Shown: positions 1 through 5,340 of the stretch, one piece after another
Position numbering within the stretch: position 1 is the stretch's first letter
Layout: each line of letters starts with the position of its first letter
Source: Christensenellaceae bacterium
GTDB taxonomy: Bacteria > Bacillota > Clostridia > Christensenellales > SZUA-584
Length of the DNA: 9,258 bases
Direction of reading: 5' to 3'
Assembly (NCBI GenBank): GCA_012719815.1
Contig: JAAXZP010000156.1
Span: 1-9,258, forward strand
Made by a program: the position numbers and the translations under genes
The notes under the pieces: generated by a model
Databases searched by the model: none
What the model saw: only the letters and a program-made list of their open reading frames with translations
What the model was told of the DNA's origin: nothing

Positions 1-45
1 ATACACCGCTTCGTCCACTGCTTTTACCTTGCTGAAATCAAGCAT
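1..45 (-). CDS. 5' end of an unidentified gene downstream of rnc (15 codons visible)
   Basis: An ATG at 45-43 on the minus strand opens a frame that runs off the window edge; the visible residues are MLDFSKVKAVDEAVY. It starts 13 bases after the rnc stop, so it is probably in the same transcript. The upstream sequence is purine-rich (GGAAGA directly before ATG, AGGGG about 11 bases away) but is not a clean ribosome binding site. The usual neighbour after rnc in Bacillota is smc, and these residues do not look like the start of SMC (which normally shows an early P-loop region). A serine hydroxymethyltransferase N-terminus (pattern xVDxxVxxAI) is one possibility, but fifteen residues cannot decide it. 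The reading frame is supported; the product is not. Confidence 0.6.
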   Translation of the reverse strand, partial: MLDFSKVKAVDEAVY

Positions 46-58
46 TCTTCCAATACCC

Positions 59-727
59 CTATCCTTTTGCTTTCAGGCAGGCCTGCCGCGCCGCCTTTTG
101 CTCAGCGGCCTTTTTGGACCGGCCCTTGCCCTGTGATATTTCCTCGCCTGCAACAAAGAGTTTCACATAGAAAACCTTGTCGTGCGGCGGGCCTTCCTCC
201 TTGTATACGACATAGCGGATATCGCTGATACCCTTTTTATGGTAGTATTCCTGAAGACGGGTTTTATAATCGCTGACGCCGCTGCCGGAAAGCACCGCGT
301 CGAAGCTGTTTTCCATCAGGCGCAGCACCACGCCTTTTGCCGCGTCAAAGCCGCCGTCTACGTATACCGCGCCTATTAGCGCCTCCACCACGTCCGCCAG
401 TATCGACGGCTTGTCGGCGCCGCCCGAGTTGCGCTCGCCTCGCCCCAGCGTCAGGTATTCGCTGAGATTAAGTTCCCGCGCCAGTTTCACCAGCGCCGCT
501 TCGTTGACCAGCGCCGCGCGGCATTTGGTCATCTCACCCTCGGTAAACTCCGGCTTCTCGAAAAAAAGGTGTTCGCTAACGGTAAGCTCCAGCACGGCAT
601 CGCCCAAAAACTCCAGGCGCTCGTAGCTTTCGCCGGTATCCGCGGACGAATGCACAAACGCCTTTTCCAGCAGCGCCTTATCATGAAATGTATAGCCTAT
701 GCTGTTTTCCAGACGCGCCCAATCCAT
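59..727 (-). CDS. rnc: Ribonuclease III
   Basis: This encodes the 222-residue endonuclease that cuts double-stranded RNA during rRNA processing and mRNA decay in the cytoplasm; the length is normal for the family. The N-terminal RNase III domain (about 5-145) carries the signature ERLEFLGDAVLE at 36-47, with the expected metal-binding acidic residues E39 and D43, and ADVVEA at 111-116 supplying D112 and E115. The C-terminal double-stranded-RNA-binding domain (about 153-220) ends with the typical KKAAEQKAA helix motif at 205-213. The ATG start is preceded by only a weak GGTAGGT, 8 bases away. It lies 71 bases after acpP, and a strong hairpin occupies that gap, which may lower or tune rnc expression (inference). 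The plsX-acpP-rnc order is classic for Bacillota. Confidence 0.97.
   Translation of the reverse strand: MDWARLENSIGYTFHDKALLEKAFVHSSADTGESYERLEFLGDAVLELTVSEHLFFEKPEFTEGEMTKCRAALVNEAALVKLARELNLSEYLTLGRGERNSGGADKPSILADVVEALIGAVYVDGGFDAAKGVVLRLMENSFDAVLSGSGVSDYKTRLQEYYHKKGISDIRYVVYKEEGPPHDKVFYVKLFVAGEEISQGKGRSKKAAEQKAARQACLKAKG
76..87. repeat. 12-bp palindrome, copy within rnc
   Basis: GGCAGGCCTGCC, identical to 2621-2632, falls in the codons for the last residues of RNase III (RQACL). Being inside a coding region it may be coincidence. Confidence 0.4.
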
Positions 728-755
728 TCACCGATACCTACCGAACAAAGCAATA

Positions 756-779
756 CCCGGAGCTGCTTTCAGCCCCGGG
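756..779 (-). other. 10-bp hairpin between acpP and rnc
   Basis: On the minus strand CCCGGGGCTG and CAGCTCCGGG pair over 10 positions with one G-U wobble and an AAAG loop. The following 12 bases are only moderately U-rich (TATTGCTTTGTT), so it is at best a weak terminator. It could also be an mRNA stability or processing element that sets the ratio of acpP to rnc. The structure is seen in the sequence; its role is inference. Confidence 0.6.
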
Positions 780-798
780 CAGAAAAGCACAGTCAAAC

Positions 799-1035
799 TC
801 AATATCCGCCGATATTTTTCTCGATATACGATACGACATCCCTGACGGTAGTCACTTTGGGCAGCTCTTCGTCCGGGATATCCAGGTCAAATTCCTGTTC
901 CAGATCCATGATGAGCTCAACAATAGCAAGAGAGTCGGCTTTAAGGTCCTCTACAAGATCAGAGTCCAGCGTGATGCTCTCTTCATCAATCTCCAGCTGA
1001 TCGGACAGAATTTTTCTAACCTTTTCGAATACCAT
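799..1035 (-). CDS. acpP: Acyl carrier protein
   Basis: This encodes a 78-residue, strongly acidic protein of the size and helix pattern of type II fatty acid synthesis ACP. It carries the growing acyl chain on a 4'-phosphopantetheine arm attached to Ser35, within LKADSLAIVEL (31-41). The canonical motif is GADSLD; here the residue before ADSL is Lys and the one after DSL is Ala rather than Asp. The remainder (DLEQEFDLDIPDEE, TTVRDVVSYIE) is typical. The ATG start has an excellent AGGAGG at 1047-1042, 6 bases upstream, and lies 20 bases after plsX, whose product uses acyl-ACP as substrate. Co-transcription with plsX is likely. It is a cytoplasmic partner of AcpS, Fab enzymes and PlsX. Confidence 0.96.
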   Translation of the reverse strand: MVFEKVRKILSDQLEIDEESITLDSDLVEDLKADSLAIVELIMDLEQEFDLDIPDEELPKVTTVRDVVSYIEKNIGGY

Positions 1036-1055
1036 AGTGAGCCTCCTAAAACGAA

Positions 1056-2063
1056 TTAATCATCACCTAATGAAATCTTGGATATTTCCTCTTTAATGAC
1101 ATTCACGACATCGGCCTTGATGAACCCGACCGCCTGCCGCAATGTGCTGCATATCGCCTTGGCGTTGGAAGAACCATGTGCCTTGATCACGCCGCCGTTC
1201 ACGCCCAGCATCAGCGCACCGCCGTATTCGGTGTAATCCATCTTCTTCTTGAAGCTCCTGAACGCCGGCATGGCGATTGCCGCACCCAGCTTGGCACGCC
1301 AGGAACGGCTGAGCTCGTCCTTCAGCATGCCCGTCAGCACACCGGCCACGCCTTCCATAAACTTGAGGATGACGTTGCCGGTAAAGCCGTCCGTTACGAT
1401 TACGTCAAAGTCGCCCGACACGAGGGCGCGCCCTTCGGCGGTGCCCACGAACTTGATGGGCATCTCGCGCAGCAGTTTATACGCCGCCTTGGTCAGCTCG
1501 GTACCCTTTTCAGGCTCCGCACCGTTGTTCACCAGGCCCACGCGCGGCGCAGCGATACCTTCCATCCGCTGCATGTAAATGCTGCCCATCAGCGCGAACT
1601 GCGCCAGAAACGACGGCCGCACTTCGGAATTGGCGCCGCAGTCGATCAGCATCACCTTGCCTTTTCGCGTGGGCAAAAGCGGCGCCAGCGCAGGCCGTTT
1701 CACGCCCAGCAGCCGTTTGACGAGCAGCGTTGCCCCGGCGATGGTCGCGCCGGTGGAACCCGCGGTCACAAAAGCACCCGCCTCACCGGCCTGCAGCAGC
1801 CTTAAGCCCCGCACCAGCGACGAATCCTTCTTCTTGCGGATCGCTTCCACGGGCGGCTCCGCCATGTCTATAACTTCTGCGGCCTCCACAATATTTATGC
1901 GCGAGGCGTCACAATCATATTTGGCAAGCTCCGTCTCGATCGCGTCACGCGGACCGGTGAGGATCAGCTCCAGTTCAGGTATTTCCGCCAGCGCCATCGC
2001 ACAGCCTTCTATAATGGCGTGCGGCGCGTTGTCTCCTCCCATCGCGTCTACAACGATTTTCAA
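1056..2063 (-). CDS. plsX: Phosphate acyltransferase PlsX
   Basis: This enzyme converts acyl-ACP and phosphate to acyl-phosphate, the donor that PlsY uses to begin phosphatidic acid synthesis at the membrane. The 335-residue length fits the family (about 330-355). Family motifs are clear: VVDAMGGDNAP at 4-14, TAGSTGA at 100-106, IDCGAN at 140-145, VNNGAEPEKGTEL at 178-190, DGFTGNVILKFMEG at 225-238, and YGGALMLGVNG plus KAHGSSN at 280-300. The start is a TTG at 2063-2061, chosen because the conserved N-terminus begins there and a GAGGT at 2074-2070 sits 6 bases upstream. No FapR-like regulator gene and no obvious FapR box (TTAGTACC-type palindrome) was seen. A candidate promoter is at 2098-2126. 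acpP follows 20 bases downstream. Confidence 0.97.
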   Translation of the reverse strand: MKIVVDAMGGDNAPHAIIEGCAMALAEIPELELILTGPRDAIETELAKYDCDASRINIVEAAEVIDMAEPPVEAIRKKKDSSLVRGLRLLQAGEAGAFVTAGSTGATIAGATLLVKRLLGVKRPALAPLLPTRKGKVMLIDCGANSEVRPSFLAQFALMGSIYMQRMEGIAAPRVGLVNNGAEPEKGTELTKAAYKLLREMPIKFVGTAEGRALVSGDFDVIVTDGFTGNVILKFMEGVAGVLTGMLKDELSRSWRAKLGAAIAMPAFRSFKKKMDYTEYGGALMLGVNGGVIKAHGSSNAKAICSTLRQAVGFIKADVVNVIKEEISKISLGDD

Positions 2064-2097
2064 TACGGTACCTCGCTCACTTCATTTATATATGGGT

Positions 2098-2126
2098 AGT
2101 ATATAAAAAATACAATGTCAATGCAA
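2098..2126 (-). promoter_or_regulatory. Candidate sigma-A promoter for plsX-acpP
   Basis: On the minus strand a -35-like TTGCAT (2126-2121) and a -10-like TATACT (2103-2098) are separated by 17 bases. The -10 matches the consensus at five of six positions, but the -35 at only three. A perfect TTGACA overlaps at 2121-2116 but has no good -10 at 16-18 bases. The TATATA-CTACCCA-TATATA arrangement across the -10 region (2087-2105) makes a small AT-rich inverted repeat. Placement between a terminator and plsX supports a promoter here; the exact boxes are uncertain. Confidence 0.5.
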
Positions 2127-2217
2127 CCATTTTTGTAAAGCACTTCTTAGCGCCAAAAAGGCCGCAAAATATAAGGAACGCCCTGCGCCGCTTCCGCATC
2201 CGGACGGCTCAAAAGCC

Positions 2218-2250
2218 AAATAAAAAGGGCGCCGCCATAAAGGAGCGCCC
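2218..2250 (-). terminator. Rho-independent terminator after rpmF
   Basis: On the minus strand GGGCGC (2250-2245) pairs with GCGCCC (2232-2227); an inner CC/GG pair can extend the stem around a TTTAT loop. The run TTTTTATTT follows directly. It begins 18 bases after the rpmF stop, so it should end the DUF177-rpmF transcript and separate it from plsX. Confidence 0.88.
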
Positions 2251-2268
2251 GCGGTCGTCCGACTTTGC

Positions 2269-2466
2269 TTAGCGTGCTTTTTCCGTTTTCTCAGTATTCA
2301 TCACATGCCGGCCGTTGTAATAGCCGCAGGTCGGGCACACCCGGTGAGTCAGCTTCATCGCATGGCACTGCGGACATTCTGCGATGCTAGGTGCCGTTAG
2401 CTTAAAGTTCGCCGAACGCCTCGTGTGGCTGCGCTGTTTGGATGTCCGCCTTTTTGGTACCGCCAT
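2269..2466 (-). CDS. rpmF: 50S ribosomal protein L32
   Basis: This encodes bacterial L32, a small basic protein of the large ribosomal subunit. The N-terminus MAVPKRRTSKQRSHTRRS is the family signature. A zinc ribbon is intact, with CPQC at 31-34 and CPTC at 44-47, so this is the zinc-binding (C+) form. At 65 residues it is a little longer than the usual 57-60; the extra residues are a charged tail, NTEKTEKAR. The ATG start has a strong GGAGGTG at 2480-2474, 7 bases away. It follows a DUF177 gene, as in most bacteria, but with an unusually long spacer, and is followed by an intrinsic terminator. Confidence 0.97.
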   Translation of the reverse strand: MAVPKRRTSKQRSHTRRSANFKLTAPSIAECPQCHAMKLTHRVCPTCGYYNGRHVMNTEKTEKAR

Positions 2467-2470
2467 CTAT

Positions 2471-2635
2471 CTACACCTCCTCGTCTATCGCTGTCACTCC
2501 TACGAAAAGACCTGTATCTTTCCGCCAACTACCGGGCCTTGCTTGTTCCCCGTTTACACGCGAAATGCCACAAACCCGTATAGCAATGGGCTGAGGGTGC
2601 CAAAATTCCCGAAAGGGGCTGGCAGGCCTGCCCAT
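2471..2635 (-). CDS. Doubtful 54-residue ORF filling the DUF177-rpmF spacer
   Basis: An ATG at 2635-2633, 6 bases after the DUF177 stop, opens a 54-codon frame that ends with TAG at 2473-2471, 4 bases before the rpmF ATG. The protein would begin MGRPASPFREFWHPQP and end VTAIDEEV; I recognise no family, signal peptide or membrane segment. In favour: same strand, near-perfect fit to the gap, and an AGGA 4 bases before the start. Against: codon use is unlike the neighbours (several ATA, AGG, GGG and GTA codons, little third-position GC bias), the region also contains hairpins, and a frame of this length can occur by chance. It may simply be a non-coding leader of rpmF. Confidence 0.2.
   Translation of the reverse strand: MGRPASPFREFWHPQPIAIRVCGISRVNGEQARPGSWRKDTGLFVGVTAIDEEV
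2504..2523 (-). other. Hairpin in the rpmF leader
   Basis: On the minus strand GGAAAGA and TCTTTTC pair over 7 positions (one G-U) around a TACAGG loop, about 24 bases upstream of the rpmF ribosome binding site. It is not followed by a U-run, so it is not a terminator. It may be a leader structure or a processing site. The function is unknown. Confidence 0.4.
2577..2603 (-). promoter_or_regulatory. Weak candidate promoter for rpmF
   Basis: On the minus strand TTGGCA (2603-2598, five of six matches to the -35 consensus) is followed after 15 bases by TATACG (2582-2577), with a TG one base before it (an extended -10 arrangement). The spacer is short and the -10 imperfect, so this is only a candidate for an internal promoter that would let rpmF be made in excess of the DUF177 protein. 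Confidence 0.25.
2621..2632. repeat. 12-bp palindrome, copy in the DUF177-rpmF spacer
   Basis: The perfect palindrome GGCAGGCCTGCC lies just after the DUF177 stop. An identical copy is at 76-87, inside the 3' end of rnc. In RNA it could form a 4-bp stem, possibly extended by the flanking GGG and CCC. Confidence 0.45.
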
Positions 2636-2641
2636 AAGTTC

Positions 2642-3130
2642 CTATTTCAGTTTGTCCGACAAACCCGCAAACGGGTTCGTCCCGTCCGTCTCGGGGCCGC
2701 ATCCGCAGTCCCCCTTGTTAAGATCCGCGCCGCACCGGCTGCAAAGGCCTTTGCAGTCCTCGCGGCAAAGCAGCTTCGAAGGGAGGTTGATCACCACGTT
2801 GTCCTCCAGCATCTGCGTGAAGTCGATGGTCTCGTCCTCGTACGCGTACATGCCTTCTTCCGGCTGCTTCTTGTAATACTCGGCAAAATCAGCGCCGATG
2901 GTATACGTAAACTCCGCAAGGCACCGGGCACATCTCACCGGAATTCTCGCATCCAACCGCCCCGTCACGATGACGCCTTCACCGTCGTATCGCCAGCTTA
3001 AGCGGACATCCACGCCGTCCGGAAACGTATACCGCTCACCGAGAAACTCGATATCCGGCAGCGCGCCGTGAAGCTGCGCCGTAAATTCTTCGCCCGTGCT
3101 CTTAATTGCTTCCGCAATGTCGATTTTCAT
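2642..3130 (-). CDS. DUF177/YceD-family protein (putative 23S rRNA accumulation factor)
   Basis: This encodes a 162-residue protein of the DUF177 family (YceD in E. coli, YlbN in B. subtilis), nearly always next to rpmF. The N-terminal half is a beta-rich region ending with CARC at 67-70. The C-terminal half has the family signature from LPSKLLCREDCKGLC (116-130) to SRCGADLNKGDCGC (131-144), with cysteines at 122, 126, 130, 133, 142 and 144 that could bind metal. Family members have been linked to accumulation of 23S rRNA in plastids and bacteria, which fits the pairing with L32; the molecular activity is not established. The ATG start has AAGGTG 5-6 bases upstream. A near-consensus promoter is 39 bases before the start, after a 122-base gap from hemZ, so it probably begins a new transcription unit. 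Confidence 0.93.
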   Translation of the reverse strand: MKIDIAEAIKSTGEEFTAQLHGALPDIEFLGERYTFPDGVDVRLSWRYDGEGVIVTGRLDARIPVRCARCLAEFTYTIGADFAEYYKKQPEEGMYAYEDETIDFTQMLEDNVVINLPSKLLCREDCKGLCSRCGADLNKGDCGCGPETDGTNPFAGLSDKLK

Positions 3131-3168
3131 CTCGCACCTTTATTTCGGGGCATTCGTCAACGTGTTAG

Positions 3169-3198
3169 ATTATATTTGAACCACGGGCCAATTGTCAA
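3169..3198 (-). promoter_or_regulatory. Sigma-A promoter for the DUF177-rpmF unit
   Basis: On the minus strand a perfect -35 TTGACA (3198-3193) and a perfect -10 TATAAT (3174-3169) are separated by 18 bases. The predicted transcription start is near 3162, giving a 5' leader of about 30 bases before the DUF177 ATG. This is the best promoter match in the window and lies in a gene-free gap, as expected for a ribosomal-protein unit. Confidence 0.85.
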
Positions 3199-3207
3199 CT
3201 CTTTTTT

Positions 3208-3220
3208 CAGGCATTGCCTG
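3208..3220. promoter_or_regulatory. 13-bp palindrome just upstream of the -35 box
   Basis: CAGGCATTGCCTG is a perfect inverted repeat of CAGGCA around one central base. It ends 9 bases upstream of the TTGACA box of the DUF177-rpmF promoter. On the minus strand it is followed by A6 rather than T-rich sequence, so it is not an intrinsic terminator for hemZ. It could be a binding site for an activator or repressor, or chance. Confidence 0.35.
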
Positions 3221-3252
3221 CTTCCGAATCGCTTTGTCACGAACGCTTCAAG

Positions 3253-4698
3253 TCAGAGAAACAATGCCCGCTTTCTTTCCATCACGTCATCCAAACGCTC
3301 CAGATACATGCGCAAATCCTTAATATTCGCCGCCCGTTCGATGCGCGACTCGTCGAAGAAAATTCGTTTGGAAATCGCGCCGACGCCAAATGCCAGCACG
3401 TCGCAAAGCTCCTCCATGTTGTCGATGTTATATAGGCAAGCCTTGCCGGGCCGCGTATAGCCCGCGTTCTCCAGGCTGCCTTTCATGTATTTCTGCCGGT
3501 ACATGTAATACGCCCGGTAGCCCGCCTGCTCCAGCGCCTGGCACGCCAATTCCAGCGGCTTCGCCGTGGCCGCGTCGGTGGGCAGCGCTTCCATGTTGGC
3601 AGCCGCAAACGCCGAAGCCCGCTTGACCGCCAGGGTGTGCACCGTGATGTTCGCAGGCGCCAGCTCGATGATGGGATACAGCGTTTCCATCAGCCGGTCG
3701 GCATTCTCGCCCGGCAGGCCGGCGATCACGTCCACGTTGATATCAAAGCCGTATGACGCCGCCAGCGAATAGGCGTCGAAGAACTCCCTTGTCGTGTGCC
3801 GCCGCCCGATGCGCACAAGCGTTTCGTCGCACAGCGTCTGGGCGTTCACGCTGATGCGGCCCGCGCCGCTGTCTTTGATGATGCGCAGCTTTTCCGCCGT
3901 GATGGTATCCGGCCGCCCGGCTTCCACCGTGAACTCGTCCGCTCCCCGGGCCAGCTCCGCCGCCCTTTGCAGCACTTTTACAAGATGCGCCTCGGAAAGC
4001 GCGGTGGGCGTTCCACCGCCCACATACAGCGCGCGCACGCGCCGGCCGCCTGTCAACGCCTCCGCGTCCTCGAGCTCTTCCATCAGCGCGCTTATATACT
4101 GCTCCTCCGCGCCTTTGAAAACATTCGGCGTGAAAGACGCAAACGAGCAGTAAGCGCACCTCGTCACGCAGAACGGTATGCCGATATACACGTCCAGCTC
4201 GTCCGGCCGCGGCTCAAGCCCCGCCTGCATCGTCAAAATGCCCTTGGCGAAGTCGTATTTGCCCGGCGATACGTCGAAATCATGAAGCAGCAGCCGCTTC
4301 GCGCCCTCTTCGCCCAGCAAAGCCTCGCTGTCGCGCAGCAGTTTGGTGGGGCGCACGCCCGTCAGCGAACCCCACGGCATGGCCGTGCCGAAATGCGAAA
4401 GCAGCGCCCGGTAAACGGATATTTTGGCGGCGCGCTTGGCTGCGCGCTTGTTTTCCAGCTCCCCCGGCGGCGCAGGGCATTCGTACCTGTTTTCCGATAC
4501 CAGTTTCCCGTCCCGGTACAGCGCCGCCCGGCTGGAAAACCTGCCGCCCGATTCGCTCATCTCGTGAACAACGCAGTATCCCTCTTCCAGCGGAACCGGC
4601 GCATTCAGCTGTTCGATGCGGCGCGTATCGATGTAAAGCCGCATTTCCTCGCAGATATCGCTGAAAAACAGCGGCGTTTGTGTGTAAAGCGACGTCAT
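3253..4698 (-). CDS. hemZ: HemZ, oxygen-independent coproporphyrinogen III oxidase-like radical SAM protein
   Basis: This 481-residue protein closely follows the HemZ family of Bacillota, placed in anaerobic heme synthesis as a coproporphyrinogen III dehydrogenase. The N-terminal region carries WGSLTGVRPTKLL (109-121), specific to HemZ. The radical SAM core starts at YIGIPFCVTRCAYCSF (171-186), where C177, C181 and C184 ligate the 4Fe-4S cluster with S-adenosylmethionine. GGGTPT (227-232) and VEAGRPDTIT (258-267) follow, and the C-terminal domain contains YRQKYMKGSLENAGY. The ATG overlaps the stop of the upstream hydrolase gene as ATGA; there is no ribosome binding site in front, so translation is probably coupled. 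Met19 is an alternative start but its purine tract is too close. The family is assigned with confidence, but true heme activity is proven for few members. Confidence 0.93.
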   Translation of the reverse strand: MTSLYTQTPLFFSDICEEMRLYIDTRRIEQLNAPVPLEEGYCVVHEMSESGGRFSSRAALYRDGKLVSENRYECPAPPGELENKRAAKRAAKISVYRALLSHFGTAMPWGSLTGVRPTKLLRDSEALLGEEGAKRLLLHDFDVSPGKYDFAKGILTMQAGLEPRPDELDVYIGIPFCVTRCAYCSFASFTPNVFKGAEEQYISALMEELEDAEALTGGRRVRALYVGGGTPTALSEAHLVKVLQRAAELARGADEFTVEAGRPDTITAEKLRIIKDSGAGRISVNAQTLCDETLVRIGRRHTTREFFDAYSLAASYGFDINVDVIAGLPGENADRLMETLYPIIELAPANITVHTLAVKRASAFAAANMEALPTDAATAKPLELACQALEQAGYRAYYMYRQKYMKGSLENAGYTRPGKACLYNIDNMEELCDVLAFGVGAISKRIFFDESRIERAANIKDLRMYLERLDDVMERKRALFL

Positions 4699-5321
4699 TT
4701 TATAAGATACGGGTTGCTCCTGAACTCGGCCCTGAGCGTGGTTTTGATGCCGTGCCCCGTATAAACGGTATAATCTTTTTTCAGCCCGCCCAGCACATTG
4801 TGCAGCGAGTTGTGATACTCGTCCGGGTCGCTGCCCGGGAAGTCGGTGCGGCCGCAGGACATATAGAACAGCGTATCGCCGGAGAACAAGACGTCCCCGG
4901 TTATGTAGCAGCCGCTGCCGCCTGAATGGCCCGGCGTATGCAGCACCTGCACCGGTATGTCCGCCGCTCTAATCGTCTCGCCGCCGTGCAGCACGATATC
5001 CGCTTCCACCGGCTCTATGCTGACGCCGGCAAAAACCGCCAGCGAGGCCACGTTGCTGGTCAGCATGGAGAGGTCGCGCGCGTGTACGCACACCTTCGCG
5101 CCCGTCCGGCTCTTGAGCTCCGCCGCCGCGCCGATATGGTCGAAATGCCCGTGCGTCAGCAGTATATGCGTCACCTCGCTGATCCCCTCGTATTCCAGCC
5201 TCGACCAGATCTTCTCAATGTCCGCGCCCGGGTCGACCACAAACGCCTTTTTGGAATTGTCCTTGAACACGATGAACGTGTTCGCCTGCAGCTCACCCAC
5301 TGGCACCTGTATGACTCTCAA
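4695..5321 (-). CDS. MBL-fold metallo-hydrolase, GloB/YcbL-like
   Basis: This 208-residue protein has the full metallo-beta-lactamase fold metal set: THGHFDH at 56-62 (H57, H59, D61, H62), HTPGHS at 128-133 (H132), SGDTLF at 147-152 (D149) and TGHG at 188-191 (H190). GRTDFPGSD (158-166) is typical of the YcbL/glyoxalase II-like branch, which hydrolyses thioesters such as S-lactoylglutathione. The glutathione-binding C-terminal domain of true GloB is absent, so the substrate is unknown. The start is a TTG at 5321-5319, chosen because GGAGG at 5332-5328 lies 6 bases upstream and the family N-terminus begins there. It is 19 bases after dtd and overlaps hemZ by 4 bases. This gene commonly sits in rel-dtd clusters of Clostridia. 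Confidence 0.9.
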   Translation of the reverse strand: MRVIQVPVGELQANTFIVFKDNSKKAFVVDPGADIEKIWSRLEYEGISEVTHILLTHGHFDHIGAAAELKSRTGAKVCVHARDLSMLTSNVASLAVFAGVSIEPVEADIVLHGGETIRAADIPVQVLHTPGHSGGSGCYITGDVLFSGDTLFYMSCGRTDFPGSDPDEYHNSLHNVLGGLKKDYTVYTGHGIKTTLRAEFRSNPYLIK

Positions 5322-5340
5322 TGTCGCCCTCCCGTTTCGA

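Larger units (their letters stand above)
2064..2268. other. Intergenic region between rpmF and plsX
   Basis: This 205-base gap holds the rpmF terminator at the rpmF end, a GC-rich stretch of about 60 bases in which I see only a short GGCT/AGCC stem, and then a strongly AT-rich stretch (about 2080-2125) with the candidate plsX promoter. I find no credible gene or RNA in it. Confidence 0.7.

Noticed and set aside
2116..2121. Perfect TTGACA as the -35 box of the plsX promoter
   Set aside because: At 16-18 bases downstream there is only TACCCA-like sequence; the nearest good TATATA is 23 bases away. The overlapping TTGCAT fits better with TATACT at 17 bases.
2384..3001. A 205-codon plus-strand frame spanning rpmF, the spacer and the DUF177 gene
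   Set aside because: It runs antisense through two confidently identified genes and has no recognisable domain or start context. The open frame across the spacer adds little support.
3208..3220. Hairpin CAGGC-AAT-GCCTG as a terminator for hemZ
   Set aside because: On the transcribed (minus) strand it is followed by AAAAAAG, not a T-run, and the stem is only 5 bp, so it does not meet the requirements of an intrinsic terminator.
3796..4764. A 322-codon open frame on the plus strand opposite hemZ
   Set aside because: Same explanation: a codon-bias shadow of hemZ with Arg/Ala/His-rich low-quality translation and no promoter or ribosome binding site of note.
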